DNA from: Brugia malayi | Lineage: Eukaryota; Nematoda; Chromadorea; Rhabditida; Onchocercidae | Direction of reading: 5' to 3' | DNA: 64,000 bases | NCBI RefSeq assembly: GCF_000002995.4 | Contig: NW_025062475.1 | Location: 3,316,528-3,380,527 of the forward strand | In this document: positions 41,601-53,600 of the stretch, one piece after another | How positions within the stretch are numbered: position 1 is the stretch's first letter | Layout: every line of letters starts with the position of its first letter | The notes under the pieces: model-generated | What the model was told of the DNA's origin: nothing | The model's database searches: none | The model's input: only the letters and a program-made list of their open reading frames with translations | Translations under genes and position numbers: made by a program

Positions 41601-44600
41601 CTGATACATTACCTGGACCACGAAAAGTTCGTATTGGTGATGGTTCCGTAATTGGTGGCTACCTTAATTATCCACTGATTAAGGGTAAAAAATATAATTA
41701 TGAAATTTACTCAGTCTGGGAGCTCAATGGTAAACCAGCTGCTGTAGCACGTCAACGAGGTTAGCTACTTTCAATATTTATATTAAGTATGTCATTTTAA
41801 TGGCATTCCTTGCTTATATTAAGCATGTCATTTTTTTATGGTACTTTTAACAGGTTTGTTTCTAAGTGAGTAATGGACGTATTATATAAACGTTTGTCAC
41901 TAAACTGTCGTCTCTTTATAAGTTTCAAATTTTTCACTCTACTGATCGCTCTACCGGATATCTGAAACCATCCAGGATTCTTCACAATTTATTATATACG
42001 AACATACATCGATGAACTTTTCCATATTTTCTCGGGACTAATAATGTATACTGTGTTATGGTTACGTGTACTGTAATAACGTAATGCAACTAACAATGAT
42101 GTATATTGTAATAACGATAATAATATACTATGATAACACTACTAACAATGATGTACACTGTAATAACACTACCAAAAATGGTGTATACTGTAATAACACT
42201 ACTAACAACGATGCATACTGTACTAACGATAATAACATACTGTAATAACACTACTAACAATGATGTGTACTGTATTAATACTAATAATGTAATGTAACTA
42301 ACAATAAGGTAATATAACTAATAATAATATATACTGTTTTGTGAATTTGCTAAAAGAGTTGAATGAACTGGTGAAAAAATAGACGGGATGAATGTAGGGA
42401 GAAGAATCTACCGAGGAGGTATTCACCATGAAGGAATCTACCGAAAGGGGTTAACCGGAGGAAGAATCTACCAAGGAGGGATTTACCAAAGAGGAATCTG
42501 CCAAAGAAGGATCTACTGAAGGAGAAATCTACCGAAAGAGGAATTTAGCAGGGAGGAATTTACCAAAGAGGAATCTACTGAAGGAGAAATCTACCCGAAA
42601 GAGGAATCTACTGAAGGAGAAATCTACCCAAAAGAGGAATCTACCATCTTACCGTTTCATATTTCTATTTTCATTCATTCGTTCTAAAGAAAATATTAAA
42701 ATATAAATTGCAGAAATTAACGTTGAAGTAGTCATTGAAAGACTTCCTACGACTTATGTATTCATATATATGTAAAAAAAACAGCTTATTCTCGAAAGAT
42801 TAAAATTTTTTAGCTAAATTCTAAGGAGAAGCATGGATGAAAAGAGATCATAAAGGAGTGAGAGAGAGAGAGAGAGAGAGAGAAGAAAAAGAGGAGCACA
42901 AGATGATAGAATGGGATAGTTGAAGTATATTTCTGAAAGTTTAACAGATATTATTGATAAGAGATAAGAAATTTCTTTTTTGTTTTTGAAATTTTGTTAA
43001 ATTTTTGTCAAAATATTAATTATTTCTCAAAACTATTTTTGAGACGATGTCTTTTCTGGACTTAAAATATTCCATCTTGTAAAAAAAGCTATAATTCTAT
43101 AATGAACAATCTTGAAGTTAAAGAATTATATTTAGTTTTAAAAATGATAGCGTTAAAAAAAGCGAATTATTGGAATGACTTTTTTTTTTGTGAAGATTAG
43201 AAAGTATTTGGTTGTGCTGGTATCCAAACATAATGTTTAAATCTTTGGGGACTTTGGTTGACATTTCGTTTTAATTGTTTTTACAGCTGGTTGATAGTAC
43301 TGATCGATTGTAATGTGTAAAATGCTTAAACGCTTTTCAAAACGTTCGTATTGTAGGTATCACACTGGGATATGATTCTATTTGATATGATAAATTAGGA
43401 ATTATTGGGATAAGATTATAACTGATTTGATAAAAGAATTATTACGATAAGATTCCATCTGATTTGATTTGATTTTTTTTTTTTTTATAAGTAAGAAAAA
43501 ATGTACAATAAATCAACGATTTCTTATTGAAAATAAATAAGTTTTGATTATAAGAGATGAAATGTTTTTCTTTGCGGCGTTTTTATTATTATTAGTGTTA
43601 CTGGCGCAAAAAAAAAAAAAAAAAACGATGAAAAAAGGAAAATTCAAATTGGTGGCTTTGAATAATAATAATAATTTGTGGGAGTTTGGTAATATTTAAT
43701 TCAACAATCAAATCAGAAATAAAATATTTTATTTAAAAATTTCAAAAAAAAAAGAAGACTAGTACAGCCTGGTACTCTCTCATCATTATTTGTTGCATAA
43801 TCTGGCTGAATATTGAAATGGGCTTATTATCTGGCAATATCAATTAACTCGACTCATCCTTCCGACCTTTACATTATGAGAGTAGAGAGTAGATCCGATG
43901 GTCTAATTTTTTTTTTTTTAATTCTTTTTATTTAATAGAAGAATTCTCGATGAAAAATAAAGTACTTTTTTTTTTTTTGCATATGTTCAAATTAATATCC
44001 AAATAATTACAGAGTGATGAAAAAAAAACACAATGAAATGACTAGATAGATAAGGTAAGATTGTTCATAAGTTAAAGTTGAAATTACTGCCTAGAATTAA
44101 CTCATATGCGCAAATGTTATAACTTGCGGAAGTATAATTTTAATCAATGAACCATTAAATAAAATTTGATAGAAGTAACTAATATTACATATTATTGCAA
44201 GAAGAACGAATTGGTCGATTGTTTCCTAAAATAATAAAATGCAAAATGATAGAAGTTGAGAGTAAAGAGAAATTCATAAAAAAATATCGTTAAACGACAA
44301 ATATCTCTTTTAAAAAAGAAAAAAAAAGAAGCATTAATGATATTTAATTTACCAACGATTTTTAAAATGATTTTTCGTTTCTTTTCTTTTTGATAGCAAA
44401 TCAGTTTTGTTTCTCTCAAATAATTTTTCCCATTCTCATTTCGATTATCTTAGAAAGTAATCGATCAATTCTTTCTCCTCTCACAACAATAAATAGCATT
44501 TTGGTATTTAGAAAAATAAGAAAAAAAATGGAGAAAGAGAAACTTGAATTATATTTTTTATTTGAAAATGATATAACTTATTGTTGTTTAATTTTAAATC

Positions 44601-47600
44601 TAATATGTGATAATAAATCGAAGAAGATTAATTATACTATAGAAATTAATTTTATATTCAATATTTGTGCTTTCAATATATTCACTCATCTTTTTGAATC
44701 CTTTACGACATCTCTAATGTATCACATCCGCATTCCGTTACTTTAATTTCTTCTTCATTAGAAAACTTGTTATCAGTGTAAGGTGATATTAATTGTTAAA
44801 TTACTGCTAATGAAACTGTATCAATTTTCAAAAAATTAATCAGAATTTTGTTATTCATAAAAAAAAAATTAATATCATTATATATCAATTATATATTCAA
44901 GAATTAAAAATTAGGTATTTTTTTTCCTCTCTCTCTCTCTCTCTCTGTTTCTTTATAAATGATTGTTAATTTTTTTTTTTTTTTTTAAATGCCAATGAGA
45001 AATGATATATTTAATAGATTTTTTCTTGCTATTAAATGATTTTTAGAAATGAAAAAAAATAAAAATATATTGTAGGAAAGGAAAGAATAAAATTGTAAGA
45101 AAAAGGAAAGAAAAAAGTGAAAAAAGTTCACTTTAAAATTACTAATCATTGTTTGCTTATTGCAATGACAAAATTAATATAAGACAAAGCAGACAAATAG
45201 CAAACGCTATTAAAATTTTTTAAAAAAAAAAAGGAAAACAAAAAAAGAAAACAAACTGAAATGATTTCATTACTGTTTCGTATATTGTATTATTACTATT
45301 GTTATATTTCATTTTTTTTTTTCTTTTTGAATAATATATTAAAACAATGACGTATAAATCTTTTACCATCTTCTTCTCATCATTATCACTAATCATCTTT
45401 GATTGGTGATAATGATGAGAAGCAGCTATGGGTGACAATTGTTGATCATTGAGAGTTTGGTGACAACCAGCAACAATATAGTAGTGTGCATTATCCATCT
45501 GAACCAATTGGTTTGCTCGTTGAAGTGAAGTGGAGATATCAATTTTGAATTGAACTCGTTTTTCTATTACCCTACTACCTACTTACTTCACAAACTGCAT
45601 TCCAACAACGATGAGTGTATGGCCTGATGGTACGCCTTTTTTTTTTGAAGTATAAGTTTAATTAGTGGTATTTAATTACAACATAAAATGGTTATATTAG
45701 TTAATCAATAAAATTTATTTCAAATTGATCGTTTCTCAGCACTAACAAATTATATGAGTCATTTTTCATTTATGATTCATCCTCAAATGCTTTTCGCTAG
45801 CGAAACTGTTTACTCTTAAAGCTATTACATTTTTGTTTTCTTTTTTTTTAAAAAAAAAAAAAAAAAGAAGAATGAAATAAGCAGAGAAAGAGATAACCTT
45901 ATTCTCTCGAAAGAGAAAGATTTTTATTTCAATTAGCTAAGCAAATCTTTGAAAAAAAAAAAAAAAGTTAAGCATGAATGAAGTGATATGAATTCTATTT
46001 TTATAAATGTATTAAATAGAAGTTAGCACTGTTAAAGCTTTCCGATAAATAATTACTGAATCAAATACTAACACATTATATTCCTAGGATTGATATAAGA
46101 TTATAGGTTTTTCTCATTCATTTCAACTGTTTTTATTTTTATTTTTTTTTTATGTTTTGAAGCACTTGAAAACATTTGAAATTTATTTCTTATCAGTTTT
46201 TCTCTTATTTAATTAATTAAAAATTAAAGTGTAAATGGTAAAAAAAATACTTTGTACTACTTCTAAGCTTTTGATTGGTAAACTATCTGTAGTAAACTTA
46301 TAACTTTTGAAATACTTTCTCTGAATCTATTCAAATTTTTTTTTTCTTTTTTGCTTTTCATTTTATTTTCAAAATCTTCAAATCTATTATAATTGATCTG
46401 AAGTGACCTTTTTTTTATGTTATTATAGTTGTAATATTGCTGTGTCATTATAATGAAATGATATTTTTCTTTTTTCTTTATGTATAATACTTTTTGCTAA
46501 AACTTTTAGAATGTATTACAATGATTTTTACTCACATATTTTGCTTCACTTTTATTTATTTCCTAATAATTAATTTAAAATAATACTTTCTGATGAAATA
46601 AGTAGTGAAACATTCTTTTGGATTATAACACTACAATTCAATTTATGCTGCTTGGAAAATAATTTCCAACAAATTTCCATCAATATTATCCTAAAAATTT
46701 TTCAATTTTGTGATTTTTTACAAAATGAATTTAAAAAAAAATTGTTTTTTTTTTTTCTTTTTTAAATTAAAAGGATGAAATTTTAGCTAGTCCGTATGCG
46801 ATTTCCGGTTGGCCATGGTGGTGGCTATTACTTTTACTTCTTCTGTTACTCCTGCTCATTCTTCTCACATGTTGCCTACTTTGGTGTTTGCAAGGGTAAT
46901 TTTTTCATCTTTATGAAGAAAAAAGAAAGTTTTCATTTTTCTTTTCTAAAATTTATTATATTTCCGGTAATTCATATCATATTCAATAGTGTAATTTTCC
47001 TTAATTTTAACTTATAAAGCAGTGTTTTTTTTTATTTTTTTTTAAATATATATTTAACAATCATTTTAAAATAATTTGATCAAATAGTAACAAAAATCAT
47101 TTGATCAAATTTAGCATATTCTTAAGAATTCTATTTTAATAGTTAAAATAATACTTATTGAATTTGTATTTCTCTTCTAAATTATCCATTATCAATGAAA
47201 TTTTCATCTTTCAGTTACTCATCTTGCATTTGAATGAGGGAAAATAAAAATGGAGTAATTATCTTAGAAGCATAATTTATTTTAACTAATTTGTTTATAA
47301 TCATCTATCATTTATTGCTATCGTATAATCTTAAAATTTTCAAAATCAAAATTAATAAACAAGAAATACAATTTGACCTCAAAATTATAGCATTCTTTCT
47401 TTTCATAACATTTTGTAGAATAAAAAGAAAATAAATTGGAAAAAAAAAGTGAATTATATCAATTCAATATCAAAAGAAATGACATTGTGCCACTCAATTA
47501 TTCATTTATAGCAGAAAAAAAAGTTTTTTTTTTTTCGTCAAATTACTATTATTATATGAAGTGCGATAATTATTGAAGCAATAAAGAATATTTATTATAT

Positions 47601-50600
47601 TTTTTTGTTTAAAAAAAAAATTAAATCTTTTCAATCTCATTTCATTTATTAATGTCATGAAATGATTGATTTATTTTATTAAAAAGAAAAAAAAAAAAGA
47701 CATATTCGTTTGCTAAATTGCACTAATTGTTGGCAAAAGAAAAAAAAAATTGTCTTTTGAAAATGTGACAAATAAAAAAGATAGGAAAAAAATTTTTGAT
47801 ACAAATATTTTTAAAATTGTTGAAAATTATAATTGACTTCATAGACACAATCATTGCTTACTTCTTTATACTAATTTAATTTGATAATTTTATTTGAATT
47901 ATTACTATGCATGTTTTAATCTATTACTAGTAAATAGTTTATAAAATAAATTATTCTTGTTGTATTGTGTTATTTATAACTTACTACTGATATTGCATGC
48001 TTTCTATCATTTCCTCTTTTCCTCAAATATTAAAATTTTTATTATTATTTGAAAATAAACTGAAATGAGAGATAAAGAAAAAAAAAAAAGAAAACGAAAA
48101 AAATTGAATTACAGACGTTATCGAACACGTAAAGAGCGGCGACGTGTGATTGCGTCAAATGGTCAAACAGTTCCATTACTTTCCGCAGACGTAAGTCTTC
48201 CGCAACTTACATTAATGTTAAGTATTTTTTTGCGTAATTGAGAAGAATTGCTATTAAATTAGATTCAAAATTTATTTCAAAATTGAATTTGTATTGTTAA
48301 TAAGAATAAAGTTTATACCAGTAAAAAAAAAAAAAAATGAGAAATGAAATATTTTATTGATATTTCAATTTAGAATATATATTGATAATTTTGAAATTAA
48401 AAAAAAAATTTTTTTTTCTTTTTTGTATTAAATTTATTCCTACTTTTAAAACATCTTCTTGTCAAATCCTTTTTTTTTTTTTGTTAACTGTCCAAATATT
48501 TCTATGATACTTATATCTGTTAGAATTTCTACTATATTATTGCTTATTTTTTCTTTTTTTTTTTGGTAAATTTTTATGTAATTTAAAATTTGTTTAAATT
48601 TTAGAGTAAATTATAATTTTTTAATAAATTTGTTTAATTTCGAATAAATTATTGAAAGAATATTAAAAATAATTTTATGAGAAAAAAATGCAATATTTTT
48701 CTAGATCGAGAAAAATGGAATTGAGCAAAATATGCAAGCACTTTCATCACGTGTTGATGATATCCGATCATCACTTGATCAAAAAGCAACAGGTATTAAT
48801 ATTTTACAAAAAAAAAAAATTACCGATTCTTTTTTTTTTGCCAATATGATACTGAATTTTTAAGCTCGTGGAGATTTCGAAGATGGTTATGTACGGGGTT
48901 TTCGAGATGCAAATAAATTAGGTACTGCATCAGCAGCACGTCGACGAATGGATGATGATTATGGTAGTAGAGATGATCGATTTCATGAGGGTTATGTGAA
49001 AGGATTAAGGTATAAGTAATTTTATTAAATTATTTGAATTTTGTAAAAGTATGAAAGTTATGAAGCATTTTTGAGAATTATTTTAAACTTTAAATGATTA
49101 AATAAAACTTTTTTTTCTTGTATTTTTGTTTCTGTTTTTTATGTGATTGATAAGATAATTTTGATATAATAAATATTTTAAAAATGATTATGAAATTAAT
49201 TGAAAAATTAAAATTTAATATTAGTTATGATTTCAACTAAATGCAACATTTAGTTGAAATTTCAATCAATTTTTTCAAAACTAAGAGTGAGAGAGAGAGT
49301 GTTTTAGAATTTTTATTTATATTTATTATAGAGATGCCGGAATGACCGGAATGAGTGCATCAATGCGTAATTTGGCACAACGTGGTCAAGGAGCTGGCTA
49401 TTCTTCCGGTTATATGCAAGGTTTCCGAGATGGTAACTCAGGTTTCTTTGGTGATCGGATATCTAATAGTTTATTACGAAGGCTAGAAGAACAGTATCCG
49501 AATCAGGAAGAATTTCGTACCGGCTATATTGATGGATTCAAGGAAGGTATTGCAAGTCGAACTTCCGGACAACGAGTGAGAATTTAAATATTTTTAAATT
49601 TGATATACTCTACAATTTTGTTTGTAATGATATAATTTTATTTATTTTATTATTATATATTAGCCCTTATTTTGCATTTTTCTATTTTATTTCAAATGGC
49701 ATTTTTATTGCTATGTAATTTTGAAAGAATTAAATTTTTTGTAGAGCTTTGAAGAATCTCGACGTTTGCAAGAGAGTCTTACTAAACTTACTGAAATATT
49801 GCAAGACAAATCGAGAGGTGGTGGTGATGAAACGCATACAACTAAGATTTATCATGTTTGTAAGTTTTTTTTTTTTCTTTTTTCTATTTTATTTGTTTCA
49901 TTACTTAATTAATATTATAATAAGCAGTACAAAATAGTTTCCCATCTTCAATATAGTCGTGAATTCCAAATAGTTACCGGAATTATTCCAATAATTTCTT
50001 ATTTTTCTTTTTTATATATTTTTTTTTAAATTTCTAAATTTCTTATTTTTTTTAAATTTAAATTTGACTATCTCAGATAATCAACAACCGGACGGTGTTG
50101 CTGTATCAGCTTATTCATCTACAACCGGTCGTCAACTGGAGCAAGAATTAGAGGAGCTTACATCTTCTTCGAGAAGATCAACCCTTAGGAGACATTATAC
50201 AGTCAATTTTTTTCTATAAATAATTATTTGCTGTATATAATGAAATGTTTAATTTAAGAAATTTTGAAACAATAATATAGCATACTTTTTTGTTTTTATT
50301 ATATTTTTGAAAAGGAATTTTAGAACAAATGTGAAACTTTTTTTTTCTTTAATTTTTTAAATTTTAGCCAGGTGATTATTTGAAATATGGTAGTGAAGCC
50401 GAGGCATATGGTAGCTTAGCAAGAAATCGACGCTCACTTTCTGCATCAGCACTTGGTCGAGAGCTTGCTAGAGGTTTTTCTCTTCTCTCTCTCTCTCTCT
50501 CCTTTTTTGCAATTTTTTAATGAAAAGATATAATGATTCTTTAAACTGTTAATTGATAGAAATATTTCAAGTTGAAAATTTTGATGTGAAAATTTTCAAA

Positions 50601-53600
50601 TAATTAATTAATTTAATCTAATTCGTTTTTTCACTATCAAATTTAATACTAGTTAAATTCAAAAATTAAAATTTTCATGTGTTTATTCATGTGCGAGTAA
50701 AAGTAATAATTACTAAGTGATTTTCAAACAAAAAAAAAAGGAGTAGATAATTTATTTTACTACACCTAAGCACGTGTGGTTTTCTTTTTTTTTTTTTTGA
50801 AATTTTCTTTTTCTTTTATTTATTGGCTATTAACCAATGAAATATAAATTTAAGCAATAAAATGACTGTTTCAAATGAAATGCAATTTTATAAATTAAAA
50901 GAAACATTTGCAATAAATATTAGAATAATTATGAAATTTATACATTAATAATATTATCATTTCGTTATTTATTACAGTCATTTTGTTGCTTTCTATCGCC
51001 AATAATCTTTCATATTCTTTGTTGTTGTTGTTGTTATTATTTCAGGTCTTTCTGGCTAATAAGAATAATTTCTGGCCAATTTATTTTTTAAAGCTTGCTT
51101 CTGCTAAAATTCTTATTTTTGAGTTTTTACTTTTTTTTTTATAATTTTCCTTGAAAATAATTTCAGTTTTACTGTTTACTGTGTGCAATACTTACATTTT
51201 ATATTTCTGTTTGCTGTTTTGTTTGCAGAACAGTCAGAACGTGCTCGTCTGTATTCCGGTACCGGAACATCATATATCAGTCGTGCATCAGCTGCCGAAA
51301 GACCCCTTACTGATACATATTCACGTCGCTACACGTATCGTAGTCGTAGCGATATGGGTAGTCCACGTCATTATGCATCGCAAACATTACTGGACGGAAC
51401 TCGTCCAGGACCTTCAACACCTCACACACGTCGTGATGCACTGCACACTTTACAACGTGAACTTGATACACTATCACGCTCACCGGATCAGTTAACAGCG
51501 CGTGGCTATAGCTCCGACACCGGGTACATGAACGATACAATGCGATCACGTACCCGTGCATACTCAAATTATGACTATGGTTAGCATGCACTCCGCCATA
51601 CCTTTTCTTTTCTTTTTTTTAACGTGACACAAATTATCACGTGACACAATTGTTAAAGCACCACACGTCACCGTACCTACTAAAACACTATAACTTAACC
51701 GAAAGCTTTCAATAAGTTAGATAAAGTATTACTCAGATAGGAACCCTTACTTACTCATATATATGTGATAGCTATTGAATTTATCACTTTCTTTTTTTCC
51801 CTCTTTTCATCTTTTTCTTAAACTTTCATTTAACGCAAATATAGCAAACAGTTTAATTTTCCACTTATCTAAACGAATCAAAGACGCTCACTTTACCAAT
51901 TCCGCCACTTACTTTTCTTAAGTTACTTTCCGCCTACATTTGATACTATATATGCTATCATTATTAGCATGATTTGCTGAGTAAGCAAATTTTTTTTTCT
52001 CCACCAAAATTTTTTACCTTATATTACAAAAAGTTTTACGTTTCTTTCTCTTTTTTTTTGTAGAGAACAAAATTTTTAATGAAAGGAAATAATTGAGAAG
52101 GAAATTAATTTGCAATTCAAAATTAGATAAAACTCGCACTTTTTGCCGATATCAAAAAAAATAGAATCAAAATTTATTACTGTTAATTTATGCATGCTAA
52201 GCACTTCATTGTCCATCTTCTTTTTTTCGAGATTTAAATAATATTTTGAAATGATTTTTAATTGTTAGATACATATCGAACATCGAAGAGTGAAATGAGA
52301 AGTGCCGAAGCATCTGGCGGTGTCATTGGTTCAAGTAGTGGTGCCTCAGCAGGTGTTGGTTATGGTCCAAGAGCCACCGCTTCTACCTCATTCAGTACTC
52401 GTAGAGGAGGTATCTTTGCTAATTGCTGTAATAATTTTTTATTTATAAAATATTACATAGATTTTTATCTAATAATTACTATATATGCTACTAAATGGAT
52501 TATAAGTTTTACAAAAAAAAAAAAAACGAAAACAAATATATATATTATAAATAGTTAATATTTCATTGATACATAATTGCATAATTTTATTTCATTTTTT
52601 TTTTCTTATCAATTATTTATGTTTATTTTTCGTTTTTCTTTTGAAATATTTGAATTGCTTTCTAAAAATTATGACAATTTTGCTTTTTTCACTGCACATT
52701 TTTAAAAGTTAAAAAAGTAAACACAAAAAAAGCGAGTCACGTTTGCAGTTTGCACAATGCCAACTTTTTTTTTCTTTTTTTAACTTCTTTTTTTTTTTTT
52801 TAATTTTTGATATCAGAAATGATATCGAGAATTGTTTGAGTGTTATTGATATGATAATTCAAAGTGTTTAAGCTTAGTTTTAATTTTAGCTTATGTATTA
52901 GATAAGTGTGCTATATTCACAGTAGCTAAATGCTAACGATACTGAAACAGTGAAAAATAAGTTTTTTAGCATTTTAAAATCGATTGCAGCATTAAATCAA
53001 CAAACAAAAAAAAAAACATCAAAAAACAGAATTGCAATACAAACATGCAAGAAAAGAATAAACAAAAACAAAAAACAAAAAAAGTTGCAGAATAAAATTT
53101 GCAGAAAATGAGAGAGGAGCTGGTAGTGGAAGGACAACAGCTTTCTCATCGCATAATTGGCCCGATGATTTAATTGATATTGTCAACGAACCGATGGGAC
53201 AGACATTGGATCGAATGAAAAAATACAGTAACTCGTTGTCACAGGTTGACAGAGGTACGAGAAACTCGTCGTCTAAGAGTTTTGATTACAATTACAACGA
53301 AAAAAAAAAAAAAAAATGGAAAGGATAAAATGAAAATTTTTCTTTTGCTTTAATGAATGCTTCAATTTGCACAATCTGAAATGAATGTTTATAGCTAATT
53401 TTTTTTTAAAAATATCTAATGCTTATAATAAGAAAAATTGATTTTTCTTTTTTTCTTTTTTTTTTTTTTTGTTTGTTTTAATTGATATTTAACTAATTGA
53501 AATTATGTGGAATTTTTTGCTTTGCATAAGTGTGTGATAGCTTTTGTTGAAATAACCTTTGAAAAATATGATTTTTCCCTCACTAAATATAAATTTTATA

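Larger units (their letters stand above)
41760..46786 (+). other. 5.0-kb intron 47 of let-805, between ectodomain and transmembrane exons
   Basis: The longest intron of the gene. It holds two degenerate tandem arrays (about 42035-42345 and 42388-42655), a (GA)n tract at about 42855-42885 and a strong hairpin at 45373-45422. The ORF at 44390-44746 (+) has AT-driven composition and no domain. A minus-strand ORF ending near 45220 and reaching up to about 45498 is noted among the findings. No further let-805 exon was recognised. Confidence 0.65.

Noticed and set aside
44390..44746. 118-codon + ORF in the large let-805 intron
   Set aside because: Composition is that of AT-rich noncoding DNA (Ile, Asn, Phe, Lys, Leu), with no domain, no start context and no neighbouring exon.
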